DNA of 64,000 nt, from assembly GCA_023525715.1 (NCBI GenBank), contig CM042012.1, positions 62,059,705 through 62,123,704 of the forward strand, in the 5' to 3' direction. The position numbers and the translations under genes were made by a program. This DNA is from Cichorium intybus. Its lineage: Eukaryota > Streptophyta > Magnoliopsida > Asterales > Asteraceae. Position 1 is the first letter of the stretch; every line of letters starts with the position of its first letter. Below are positions 36,284 to 48,086 of this stretch, one piece after another. The notes under the pieces are model-generated. The model was not told the origin of the DNA. It made no database searches and worked only from the letters and a program-made list of their open reading frames with translations.

Positions 36284-37488
36284 CATGTGTGGGCTTATGC
36301 ATTTATTCATCATCTGACCCCAAAAACCGTACTTTATATATCCCGCCTCCTTCACCCGCAACAACCAATGACAGATTCTCAGTTTTCTCTTTTACTTCCT
36401 CAAGCTTCTTTGCATAATATGCTTCATCCTTTACCTTGTCTTTCTTCTTATTCTATTTTTTAAGCATGTAATCCCTAGATAAATGATTTTTGCCAAAGCA
36501 ATAGTTGCAATCATATCCCGAATCCCCCAACAATTTCCTTTCGGGTTTCGGAGTGGAGTTTGATTCAGGTTTTGAGGGATGCTCAGCAGCTTTTGTGAAT
36601 GTACTTGTGGGATTTGAGCTTCGGAATCTACTGGAGCTACCACTAGGTTTCTTAAAGAATTTCTTATTGTTTGATGAGTAAAGAGCTCCAACTTCACCAT
36701 TTTCATTCAATTCATATTCAACACATTCTTTATCTTCTTCAGTTATCACATCTTTGGCTTTCTTTGTCTTGAAAACAAGTGCAAGAGGACCTGCACTTGG
36801 TTTTTCGTCCATATTATCCATGACATCACCTTTATGCAATTTGAGGTGATTAAAAAGTTCACATGTAGAATAAGAAGCAATATTCTCGTATGATTTTATC
36901 ATGATCGTGATAGTTTGCCATTCACTTTTCAAGATCTTCATGAACTTCACACTAATCTCGTGGATGCTTTTCACGACACCATACTTCTTAAGACAATAAA
37001 GTAATTCACTAAACCTTTCAAAGGTTTGATTAATAGGTTTAGACTCCTTCTAAAGAAACTCGCAAAAATTAGACAGGGTATTTTGTGATGACACTCTTCT
37101 TCATATTATTCATACCTTCGTACCATATTTTTAGTATAACCTAGATTTCTTTTGAAAACTTTGCTCCACGGATATGATTGTATATGACAAGTGAAGACCA
37201 TTTGTCAATTCCCTCATATATATCTTGTCGTTATCTATCTTATTTTTGTTGGCTGCAATGACAACTTTGTTCTCTATCTTATCTCCAATACCAAAACAAA
37301 CCTAAATATTAACGAATGGACCGTCCATGATAGATCTCCATAGATCCTCATTAATCCCTATCAAATAATCTTCCATACGATTAGTTCATTGATTATAATG
37401 TTTTGGGATTAACATAGGTGCTTTCGTAGCAAATCCCAACAAGTTTGCATAGTTTATCATCAAAAACATTGTTGTTAAAGTTAGCCAT
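36284..37488 (-). pseudogene. Copia gag relic
   Basis: Minus-strand frames from an ATG at 37488 (MANFNNN) through 36453. The block 36453-36974 contains KPINQTFERF-adjacent gag sequence, a basic Ser/Pro-rich linker and a zinc-knuckle relic CNYCFGKNHLSRDY, in which the last cysteine is replaced. Downstream YYAKKLEEVKEKTENLSLV is typical of the segment between knuckle and protease. Several stops break it. It belongs with the protease piece at 21729-22051. Confidence 0.78.
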
Positions 37489-37629
37489 TGAATCACAAAA
37501 ATAAAAATTGAGAACTGGAATTGATTGAGAATGTTACTTCAAAATGCGAAAACCAAATCTGAGATCTGAACCAAGAACACAAATATTCCAATATTGATAA
37601 GAACATTGAAAACCTTCTTTGATACCACT

Positions 37630-38036
37630 TGACAAGTCAAGATTCAATGAGCAGATAAACAAATGTAAATCAATAGACAATTCAAACAAAAAATATGAAT
37701 CAAAATAGTGCCGAATTCTTTGATTATCAATGAATGACTACAAAAAAATAAAGCTCTTAGTTGCAGAATGTAACAAGCATTTGTATTATGCACAAGATCA
37801 ATCGTATCAAAGGATCTATACTATACCCTATTACAAATGACATATTTATATGGAAAACATGGGCCAAAACCATAAAATTATACAAGCCCAAATAGGCAAA
37901 ACATACAAACTACAGTAACATGCACCGAACCCTATGAGTATGATAGCACAAATCATTTTGTGGCTTGTAGACATCGGCATCAGACACCTTCAAATCATAA
38001 GTACTTCAGACTTCATCACAACTTTAGACTTCGACA
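37630..38036 (-). repeat. Probable 5' LTR of the old Copia element
   Basis: In the minus sense the sequence ends TTGACTTGTCA two bases before a TGGTATCAAAGA primer site. A TATATAAATATG-like TATA (about 37848-37858) lies 220 bp inside. The outer end at 38036 is a guess from TGTCGAAGTC matching the other terminus. Confidence 0.5.
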
Positions 38037-39330
38037 CATAATGATATTCTCAGCAGTTATAAGCATCTTATGCTACTCTGAGATGGGATTTTCCCAATCC
38101 TCAAAGTTCATGTTCATAATAAATGGATTGTATGACATAGGTAATGAGTTGGGATCGCATCTGTGGTAAAATGATTTGTCGTGTGACAATTCAGTCTATC
38201 CAAATTGTTAAAATGACTATTCATTTTAAGAACATGAGAGCTAATATATTATCCCTCCTCCATTTTACACTTATGTAACGCTCGAACTATTTTGAAACGT
38301 CCAATCGTTGCTTTCTGTTGAACATTTCCTCTAGAGAAGTTATCATCTCATATGTTGAATAATGTTCCATTTCCTTCTGAAGGTCCAGAACCATTGAGGC
38401 AAGTATAAGGCATGAAACTTCAGTTGAATCATCGAAATGTTCAACTGAAGTTTCATGCCTTATACTTGCCTCAATGGAGTGTGAGGAGGATCGTCAATAA
38501 GGGATTCATTTAACATATATTCCTTCCTTGTTGGTCGAGAACAATACTCAAGTTACGATACCAATCTTGGAAGTTAGTATGCCTAAACCTATCATTCTCA
38601 GGGATAGAGTGTAGAGATTGTTTATATGGGGTATTTTCATTTTGGGACATATACAAAATATTAACAAAGTTCTTTTAGCATTTCAATGTTTAACTCTTTA
38701 ATAATTAATACCCTTTATGTTTCTAAAACATTAATCATTAAATTCTATGATCCAAGTTGCAAAAAATGAACGGTTAGGTGACCTTTTTCGCGCCTACTTA
38801 ATTCAATGAAGTAGATAACATTTTCAAATTACATCCAATGTAACTTTTAGCGGTATGGAACCCTTTATACAAAATTTATTTGTTTAGCATGTTTGACCCC
38901 ATCTATGCTTCAAATCTCTAATGCTTAGGTTGACCTTTTTCACAAAAGATTCCCGATCAAATCATCCTACTTGAGAAACGTTTGGAATTGCAAATAACTA
39001 GCGGTTAGGTGAGCTTTCTCCCACTAGAAATGCAAAACCACCTCGACCATCATAAGGTGCATCTATGACGTTAGGTAACCTTTTTTCCCACAAGATCGCA
39101 CAAATAATGCATGGGTGTTTCTTAAAAGGATGACATAGATTTGTATTTTTGAAACAGGATTTATATGTTTTACAATTCTAGTTTCAAAAACATTTAGGTA
39201 TCATATGTATTCCATGCATCCAATGAACATGATACCTTTTATCTTATTTTGAAAAATCCAATCTTTCATCATATGGTTCATTAGTTCATAAAATATCCAC
39301 TTTACAAACTAATGGTTTGTGGCCAATTTG
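38037..39330. other. Unassigned repeat-like sequence with a perfect hairpin
   Basis: No gene. It contains a 38 bp perfect inverted repeat (38391-38477) and four spaced copies of a GGTTAGGTGACCTTTT-like block (about 38773, 38927, 39003, 39073). The tail continues on the other side of the solo LTR at 43181. Confidence 0.45.
38391..38477. repeat. Perfect 38 bp inverted repeat with 11 nt loop
   Basis: Arms 38391-38428 and 38440-38477 are exact reverse complements, starting CCATTGAGGCAAG and ending CTTGCCTCAATGG. The loop is TCATCGAAATG. Confidence 0.97.
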
Positions 39331-41214
39331 TGTGACAACCGTCAAAAATCAGTCAACATAAGTTAACAATAATCAAGAAAAGTCAACTAGAGCGCACATT
39401 AGATTAACATGTTGAGGTGTAAACTTCATAATCTTTGTGTTATTTTTGAATATTATAATACTACTTACGCTAGTTGAAATCAATTATCGGGTAAACGCTG
39501 TAAATACGGATAATAAACTACAGTAGAGTAAAAATTCGATAATCACACAAATATTATTTTGGTATTAATAATATCCATAACACGATGTATTCGTGCTCAC
39601 GAATGCGTAGACGTATAGAACGTCGAAAGCGGAGTTCGCATGTGAAAGTTACAACAATTCAATCGTTAGGAACAATAAACGTACACAGGAATTGGGCATT
39701 AAAATGCATTACGTGGTGCCTTAAACATTAAATATGCAATAACGGAACACATATTATGAAGCGTAATATGGTCTAGTATTTAATTTCAAAGCCCGATTAA
39801 TTTTCCGGTAAAATGCCAAATATTGCGTATTCGGAAGAATACCGCGCTTAAACGCGTATATCTTCGCCTAACGAATTATGAATCAATCTAAATAGATGTT
39901 TACTAATATTTTTATGTATAATATTGATTTATATACTTATTAGTAATTATATCTCCAGAAACTTATAAAAATACGCAAAATGTTTTACCGCGTCTTATAA
40001 AAACAGCAAGATATATATAGTACTTGTGTATTATTTATAAAAGGCTATCACCCTACCCACCCCCTCCCCCATGGCTGGCCATGAAGCCTCCAAGCCACCC
40101 TAGACCTAGTTCAAGTCTCTTCCATGGGATACATATCTCATTCTTTAATATAAATTTGTACAAAATTCCATAAAGTAGATTTCCAAAATCCTACACTTCC
40201 CCATGCAAGATCATCCAACTCTCCTCACCACCTCTATAAATTCGACCAAGGAAGGCCTCTCACACCCTCCTTTGATCTCCAACTTCATTTGCTCTCATTC
40301 TTTTTAAAATCATCAAGAACTTCCAAGTGGTTTCAAGCCTTTCAAAGGGGTTTTCAAGAAGATCTTGGTAAGTTTATGTATATTCCAAGTTTCCAATGTC
40401 ATTTGTATCATCATTCTTGGTTTTTCTTCTATTCACATTCTTGATCTTGAACCATAGACCATCTTGAAGATCAAGTCATCTCCAAGTTGCTAAGCTTTGG
40501 TCTTTTCTTCTCCAACTCAAGATTTGCTTCAAGGGTGAGTTCATACCCCTCATTTTCACTTTTATCCAAGTTTTAGGGGGAGAATACAAGTTTAACCATG
40601 AATATGATATATTTTGTAAAGTTTATGATATGTTCTTGAAAAATAATATGTTATATGTTATATTCTTGAAATATGATATGTTCATGGTTTAGTCATCTTA
40701 TTATAAAGTGATTGGCACAAAAAAATGGATTGTGGTAAACTATAATACACTTTTAGTTTAAGGAAATAACCATCTAGACGTTTACACATATTTTTGTTAC
40801 CAACAAAACCTTATAGTTTATGTTATTGACAAAATGGTCATGGAAATGATACTTTATATGAATATTTGACAAAGGATGTGAAAATACACTTATTAAAATG
40901 GTCTAAGTAAACAAGATGCCAATATCTTTATGCCAAAACTACTATTTAGTAAAAAGATTGTTATTACGACGTAATAATGACTTTTGGACTTATAACATCA
41001 TAATAAGTTTTGGAAATGTTATTTTATAAAGAAGTTGATATTTAAAACGAAAAGAACTATATTTTTAGTAATGAGTACAAGAATGACCATTTAGAAAAAT
41101 CACTATTATTTCCTATAAAATGATGAGGTTTAAAAAGTGTTGTCATCACTTAAATAAAATGACTAAAATAAACTTCTTACAATGACATATTGTATGAACT
41201 TTAAAACTATATTT

Positions 41215-41332
<118 letters not shown>

Positions 41333-41411
41333 TTAGATGTAAGAAATCGTACATTTCAACTCCTTGACATATTTTAGATCTAAATATATCAAAACGACGG
41401 GAAACATGTAT

Positions 41412-41750
41412 GTAAATTATAAAGGGTATAATTTATGGAACGAACAACAAGAAACGACATATACACTAAAGATAAATATATAAATTATAAAGGGTATAAT
41501 TTATGGAACGAACGACAAGAAAATGCAGATATACTAAAGATAATTATATAAAAATATAATTATTACACACTATGATTATCATGGATATTTTGATAATTAC
41601 AAATACAAAAAGGGTTTTTCAGTACACTATTACACACTATGATTATCATGGATATTTTGATAATTACAAATACAAAAAGGGTTTTTAGTACATTTCTACA
41701 CTATGATTATCATGGATAAATTGATAATTACAAATAAAAAGGGGTTTTCA
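41412..41750. repeat. Two adjacent tandem duplications inside the solo LTR
   Basis: A 69 bp unit (AAATTATAAAGGGTATAATT) occurs twice from 41412. A 64-66 bp unit (ACACTATGATTATCATGGA) occurs three times from 41567, 41633 and 41697. Confidence 0.88.
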
Positions 41751-42027
41751 TTTCAAAACAAACAAGGATATGACATCATGTTGGGTAGTTATGTGAGACA
41801 TTGCTTCACGGTACTAAAAAGAGTACACATTAAATCCTGGATTATAACCTAAATCATGTATGAGCGGGATAGTTGTATATAGATCTATATGGGATTGACA
41901 ATCCCCACCTATGGTTGTTCGCTACAACTACGACCGACGGGTCAAGGGTGACAAATGTCTTTCACTATTACGACGCCTGAAGAACGTCGTGCCAGGTCAC
42001 TAGGTCATAGCAAGGTTATAATAACTC

Positions 42028-42295
42028 CAGTGTTTTAAAAGGCGCGCAATTGCTTCGCCAAGGCACGCAAAGGCTCTAAGACGCATGCTCGACACCACGC
42101 CATGACAATCGCCGCCTTAAGTCATATATATGTATATATGTAATTATACATATATATTTATATGCAAAATTAAAATTTATAGACAAAATTTCCGCCTTAA
42201 GTCACGCCTTAAAACGCCGCAGCCTCGCCATGGCTCGCAAAAGCTTGAGGCTTGATCATTCTGCCACGTCACGCCTCACGTCTTTTAGAACCTTG
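42028..42295. mobile_element. hAT-type MITE, 268 bp
   Basis: Ends are CAGTGTTTTAAAAGGCG and, inverted, CAAGGTTCTAAAAGACG. An exact 8 bp duplication AATAACTC (42020-42027, 42296-42303) flanks it. The interior is rich in GCC/CGC blocks. Confidence 0.85.
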
Positions 42296-42536
42296 AATAA
42301 CTCACATGAACAACAACGAACGTCCTGAGTTTGGGGAAAAACATCTTCAATTGGTTTTATGTAAATATAAAACTACATGTTGCTTTTACAAATTATAATT
42401 ATAGTTTTACTTATACATACGGGTTTTATGGAAATTAAAGCCACATTTCGGAAAATACAAATATAAGTACTATTTTACTTATACATACGAGTTTTATCAA
42501 ATTTAAAACCACATTCCGACAAGATACAGATGAGTA

Positions 42537-42856
42537 TGGTTTTCACTATTACACTACGAGCTTTTCACTATTACTCTACGAACATTTTCACTATTACACT
42601 ACAAGCTTTTCACTGTTACTCTACGAACGTTTTCACTATTACGCTACGAGCTTTTCACTATTACACTACGAACGTTTTCACTATTATGCTACGAGCTTTT
42701 CACTATTACACTACGAACGTTTTCACTATTACGAGTTTTCCACTATTACCCTACAAATGTTTTCACTATTACGCTACGAGCTTTTCACTATTACACTACG
42801 AACATTTTCGTTATTACGCTACGAACGTTTTCACTATTACACAACGAGCTTTTATA
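42537..42856. repeat. Minisatellite, ~22 bp unit, about 14 copies
   Basis: The unit is TTTTCACTATTACACTACGA with alternating ends GC and ACG, giving a higher-order ~44 bp period. A 140-codon open frame (42530-42952) runs through it only because the units lack stops. Confidence 0.92.
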
Positions 42857-43180
42857 AAGGAATCGCTATGTTTCTCACTACAAAAATCTTATGAACTCAC
42901 CAACGTAATGTTGACACTTGCAAAATTACTTGTATTCTCAGGTAACAATTAGTCAGGTACGATTAACCTCTGGATGGGACGCAAAGACGTCTCTTTTGAT
43001 TAATTTAATATCATAATGTAATTGGTCTAAAAACATATTGTCGAACAATGTAACTTTCCAATTATAATGTATGATGGTTGTTTATCTACTTATGTTTCAA
43101 TGTATGCAATAGTTGTGATACTATGATTTGTTTCGCCCTCCGACGATTCCGCCATCGTGGTTTGGGGGTGTGACAATTTG

Positions 43181-45729
43181 TAACTAACATACTATATTAA
43201 AGTTTGAGTTTGAACACAATACGAACCATTTTATCCATTTAATAAACATACTTTATTATTTAGATTGGGAGTTTGTATGGGTTTTTAAAATCTCTATTCT
43301 AACTCATTTTACCAATTTCAAAATCTTGACATTTAGAGTTTTAGATTAAAATCTTTTTATTACAAAAAACCCATTTAGCATCTTACGTTAAAAATGTCAT
43401 TTTCGTATAACAAACTCCATGATGATTTATGTTCGTTATTTATATTGTCTAGCATGAAAAATTCAATTTTCATCCACACATACAACAATAACAACATACA
43501 ATCATCATGTACATGCGAAGTTGCATAAACCAAGCCGAAACTAGTTGTTATTTCATGTGATCCAAGAAATGAAGTAACAAGTCCGTTCCTAACGAACATA
43601 AAGGACCATAAAATCTTTAAAATGATGTTTTTAAACCTGTCATGAAACATCCTCGCTAAGGGCTTTTCATAAAAACATCATTTTAACCCATAGTTTATAA
43701 TCATTGTTCAAAAATCATCCTTAGGTGAAAATTTTAGTTCCAACATCTTCAAAATAAGTCATTTTTGTTCAAAACCGTTTTAAAACACATGGGATTTATT
43801 GTGAAATAACTTAAGTTGCGGAAAAACATCATTTGGTCCCACTTTAGATAAAACATTTTAGTTTATAAAGTAGCAAGGTTGTTACAATTTAAATACCATT
43901 ACACAACTTAATTGAAACCACACAAACCGTGGCCTTCTAAACATCCATCGCTACTAAGGTCATCTAAACTCCTCAACCTGAGTACACATCAAAATAAGTT
44001 AGTCAATTGAAATGCCTAGTGAGTTTACCCGAGGTTGACCCATTCAGAGTGGGTAGTAAACTACCACACTCGAGACAAACCTCCAAAAATAGTTTTGATA
44101 CACACTTTAAAAGTTGTTTAGAGCATCATAAAGATTTACTCAAAATGGATAATTATGAAATGCAATGCAATGCATGATGCAACTATCCCAACCCATGTCC
44201 ATCTCATAAAATTCCAACTCACCACAATGACACCTACCTAAGTTCACAAATGACACGCACAAAGCATGTCACTTGATCCCCGTATAGGCAAAACTAGGAC
44301 TAGTGGCCATCACACTAGCCCCATGAGGGTTAGCAACTCTCTCATGCAGTTCCCTATTGTCGGGAACAGTTTTCCCTAAATCCGGGACATACATCTCATT
44401 TTTGGGCATTTAGCCCTTGATTTCCCTAAATCCGGGACAATCATCTCATTTTGTCACAAGGCTCACACGGTCAATCCCATCCTATATGAAATGCAATGCA
44501 CAATAGGATGCTCAAAACGTCTTTCAAAAACAACATCATAGTATTTATTTGAAAACATCTTTAAAAGGACTCATTTCATGCAATGCACACATAGTAATCA
44601 TATAACAATTACCACATAAAAGCACGCATGAAAATAGTTGATAACACACACAAAAGGTAGTGGGAAGAATGTGTACTCCCGGTAAATTCACCCAAGGTTA
44701 ACTAACGAGTCAACACTAACTCCACATAAGGTTGATGCATTTGAAGGCGCTTTTAGACATCAACTCTTTCATCAAAATCCTCCTAGTTGAGTGATAACTC
44801 AAGTCCTTAGTCTCACCTCCAAGTCATTACAATATACCTCCTTTCCTACAAGACAAGAATGGAAGGTGTCATACTCGATTCATCTACAAGTCACAATATA
44901 ATTACTTCTTTAAAACTAAGAAGGAAGTATCATTCACCATCACAAAATGAAGTCCTTAACTTCATAATATAATGAAAATCTTAGTTAAAACATCCCCCAA
45001 AGTTTGGCATTAAAACAAGAACCCTAATCCCAAACCATAAAGCTCAAACCCCAAAAATTGCAAATTCTGGCCAGACCTAGCTACATGGGGTCGTGTACTA
45101 GCACACGGGGTCGTGGAAAATCAACCAGTAAGCACAGACCCTCTACACCGAGTCGTGTACTAGCACACGGGGTCGTGTATAGCCTGCTATAGCTCCATTT
45201 TGCCCCCTTTTCACCCATTTTTGACCCAATTCAAGTTCTAACACTTTCCCCAACTCATAGACATCTAAAGGACATGATTCAAACTCAATTTGTACATAAT
45301 TATACTCAATTTAACCATCCAATATCATGCCAAATGAATCAATTCAATGTTGTGATCATAACATTACTCCATAGCCTTTAACCATGGAATACCCAATTCC
45401 ATTCTTTCAATTGGTGATTACAAGTGGAGATTCCTTCTTCCATTCGACTGAATCATTAAGAAATGATCCTTACTCCACTTATACTTCCAAATTAATGCAA
45501 TAAACTCATTCATCCATTAAACAAGAGATCCAATCATCATCTACATGAATAAAACCCATTTCAACACCTAATTCTCATTTTCTAGTGATTCAAGGTTTAA
45601 GATTACACATCAAGGGTTGGAATCCTTAGGGAATCATTAGAAATGAATCCCCTCATCCAAAACCACCATATTCACCCACCAATTTCTAGATTCCTCAACA
45701 AATCATCAAACCCCTAATTTATAGGGTTT
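43181..45729. other. LTR-like sequence without resolved ends
   Basis: No gene is supported. 43181-43700 continues the host sequence of the solo LTR. 43850-45729 reads like the minus strand of a gypsy LTR (blocks such as CCTAGTGAGTTTACCC near 44021) and contains two copies of a GTCGTGTACTAGCACACGGG unit (about 45090, 45152). It continues after the Copia-type array at 56269. The outer end is not visible. Confidence 0.4.
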
Positions 45730-45734
45730 ATAAC

Positions 45735-47045
45735 TATTGAATAATGTTTTTTTTATGTTTTTATGTGACCATCACTGAAATAAGTCGAAATGTTTTTATT
45801 AACAGTTTATTTCAGATTGCGTAAATTCGAGATCAACCAAACCGGAGAAAATGACGCTATGTACCAAAGAGCAAAAAATGTCACCCAGCAACAGCAATCG
45901 CGACCCAACAGCTCATGTGTCGCGAAATGAAGAAAATCAAAACAAAAGAAGAAAAAGGCTGGAACAGTGCAGATCGCGACCCGATCCAACCCAGATCGCG
46001 ACCCGATCGTGATGACACACACGTGACACTATGCTGACCAAAGATCGCGAGCCGATGGCAACCCTACGAGATCGCGACCCGATCTTCCTCCCATCGCGAC
46101 CCGACCCGGATCGCGACCCGATCTTCTCACAGATCGCGACCCTACCCACCTACCACACTCCACCGAAAGCGGGAACCACTCGAGATCGCGACCCGATCCC
46201 ATAGAGGATCGCGACCCGATCTTCGCTGGAACAGACTATAAATTGAAGCTCTCTCTTGCTGATTTTGAGAGCACAACAAACAACACACACATATTATCCA
46301 AGCTCCATACACTCTAATCCACGACCAAACAGCTCAAAATTCTGATATTTCTGCATTTGGCAACGAGGATCAAACCGTAAAACCGCAAGAAACAAAACCT
46401 CCACCCGACACCAAACTTCAAACCTCCAAACAACCCTTACCCGACACCAAACTCCAAACCTCTAAACAACCTCTACCCGACACCAAAAATCACCAAAACC
46501 TCATCTTACCGTGAAGAACAAGAAATCGACATATCAAGAAAAACGCTATCTTCCGCAGCTATCGATAAGTTCTTTTAAAATTATATGTGTCGTTATTGAT
46601 TTATTTAAACTGTTATAAATCAACTGTACCAAATTTCCTATACATCCGAATTGAACCGTGACAACGAAAACACATGTGGACTGTATTTAACCGAGACATC
46701 TAACTTCTAACTTCTAACATTTTTATTTTATTGTAAAAACACGTTATCGTTGATAATGGCGTTTATTACATCTAACATCTAACTTCTAACTTCTAACCTT
46801 TTTATTTTATTGTAAAAACACGTTATCGTTGATAATGGCGTTTATTACATATAACCTCTAACTTCTAACATTTACTTTATTTACCGCTTTCTGTCTATTT
46901 AAATACTGTCTAGTTTAGATTTACCTCTTTATTTTATTCCGTAACTCTTATTTATTCCGCATATTATAGATAAAATACATATCTGTCACACGGTAAACGG
47001 CTTAAAAAACCTTACTCGTGGAGATCAGTTATCGTATTTTCAACA
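45735..47045 (+). repeat. LTR1 of the triple-LTR array
   Basis: Contains the GATCGCGACCCGATC array (45892-46221), a TATA box TATAAATT at 46237, and a 72 bp unit (AACACGTTATCGTTGATAAT) in two tandem copies at about 46700-46850. Confidence 0.95.
45892..46221 (+). promoter_or_regulatory. Array of ten GATCGCGACCCGATC-type words upstream of a TATA box
   Basis: Six exact copies start at 45972, 45994, 46070, 46109, 46184 and 46207; about four one- to three-base variants lie near 45892, 46043, 46093 and 46132. The last copy ends 15 bp before TATAAATT (46237). Each word has GATCG/CGATC arms and an inner TCGCGA palindrome. Position upstream of TATA suggests a U3 regulatory array; function is inference. 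Equivalent arrays lie at 50499-50828 and 55110-55439. Confidence 0.75.
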
Positions 47046-47047
47046 AT

Positions 47048-47059
47048 TGGTATCAGAGC
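47048..47059 (+). other. Primer binding site, initiator tRNA-Met (unit 1)
   Basis: TGGTATCAGAGC lies two bases after LTR1. Confidence 0.92.
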
Positions 47060-47213
47060 TCGTGTGATTTAGTCTGAAATTTTTGTTGAAAACTTTTGTG
47101 TAGCGTTTTTATAAACCACCAATAAGTTCTCCTTAAAAATTTCATTTTAATATCACTTGTTCAAAATCCTTTCAAAACAAAAAAAAATTAATTAAAAAAA
47201 AAACAACCCAAAA

Positions 47214-48086
47214 ATGTCTTCCACAACCTACTCAAGAGCTCCATATGTCATCGATCAGGTATGGTCTATGATCTTAGAAATCGGTCTTTCAAAAACACCA
47301 TTTGAGTCCCACATGACTAAGATTGAGAACAGTTTGAAAGCTGATCTCAAACTATATCATGACACAATAGTCAAATCTGATATCTGCAAATCTGAATTAC
47401 AAACCTTGCAACTCAGATTTGGAGAATCAACAAGGACTAGAGACAAACTTGAAAGAGACGTCGAACGAAAATCAGAAGAATATAATCACGTCTTAGATCA
47501 ATTAAATGAAGCTCTAAAACAAAAAAAGGACTTAGAAATAAAAAATCAATCTGTTTTTCCATCTGAAATAAAAGATACCTTAGAAATAGAAGTCCTTCAG
47601 TTAAAACTAAAAATTCAAGATTTAACTGACACAAACACTAGTTTGATTTTAAAACTAGATGATTCTTCAAAACAAATCAAATTTCTTGAATCCGAAAATC
47701 AAAGATTCCAAGGAAAATTGGATTCTATCAATATTGCCAGAAAATTGAGTGATGATGTTTTCACTAAAGCAAACAACTTAGGAACTGGCAAAATTGATAC
47801 GAATTATAAACCTGGAATTGGAAGAGAATCTTTCAAAATCGAACAAGCCAAACAAGAAACCAGGACTAACAGTGAAAACTCTGAATCAACTCTAACAGAT
47901 CTATCCACATCTGTTAATGAGGAAAATTCAGACGACGAAACAGTTATCAACTGTAACCCAGATGATACTGATTTCACTGTTTCCAAAAGATCTTTCACTA
48001 ATAGGTCTTCAACCCACCAAATCCAAATTACCAACCAAAACTCCTTTTACGAGAAAGGCAGTACCTCTAAACCAATTGCTCTTTAA
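47214..48086 (+). CDS. Coiled-coil gag-like protein, unit 1 (290 aa)
   Basis: A 290-codon ORF starts MSSTTYSRAPYVIDQVW, 155 bp after the primer site. Residues about 40-165 are rich in Lys, Glu, Leu and Gln with heptad-like spacing (TLQLRFGESTRTRDKLERD), predicting a long coiled coil. The C-terminal third is acidic and Ser/Thr-rich. There is no CCHC knuckle. Its position and form fit the gag of a Copia/SIRE-like derivative, which would assemble particles, but homology was not tested. The frame continues past its TAA with a Lys/Pro/Gln-rich basic segment, so the stop may truncate a longer gag. Unit 2 carries the same stop. Confidence 0.65.
   Translation: MSSTTYSRAPYVIDQVWSMILEIGLSKTPFESHMTKIENSLKADLKLYHDTIVKSDICKSELQTLQLRFGESTRTRDKLERDVERKSEEYNHVLDQLNEALKQKKDLEIKNQSVFPSEIKDTLEIEVLQLKLKIQDLTDTNTSLILKLDDSSKQIKFLESENQRFQGKLDSINIARKLSDDVFTKANNLGTGKIDTNYKPGIGRESFKIEQAKQETRTNSENSESTLTDLSTSVNEENSDDETVINCNPDDTDFTVSKRSFTNRSSTHQIQITNQNSFYEKGSTSKPIAL

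Larger units (their letters stand above)
16105..38036 (-). mobile_element. Old Copia retrotransposon (minus strand), split by four layers of insertions
   Basis: Pieces on the minus strand run in order: 5' LTR (about 37630-38036), primer site TGGTATCAAAGA (about 37616-37627), gag (36284-37488), protease (21729-22051), pre-integrase and integrase (17478-18250) and integrase tail (about 16105-16333). Taking out each insertion with one copy of its target-site duplication restores a continuous Copia order; at the gag-protease and protease-integrase junctions the frame also continues. The reverse transcriptase, RNase H and 3' LTR are missing at the left end. Many stops show that it is dead. The LTR limits are inferred from TGACAAGTC/TGTCGAAGTC ends and are less certain. 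Confidence 0.8.

Noticed and set aside
42530..42952. 140-codon ORF rich in FTIT/FHYY repeats
   Set aside because: It is read through a minisatellite whose units happen to lack stops. The repeat explains the pattern fully.
45892..46221. CRISPR-like array of short repeats
   Set aside because: Spacing is irregular, the genome is a plant and the array lies in an LTR promoter. The same array is copied in each LTR.
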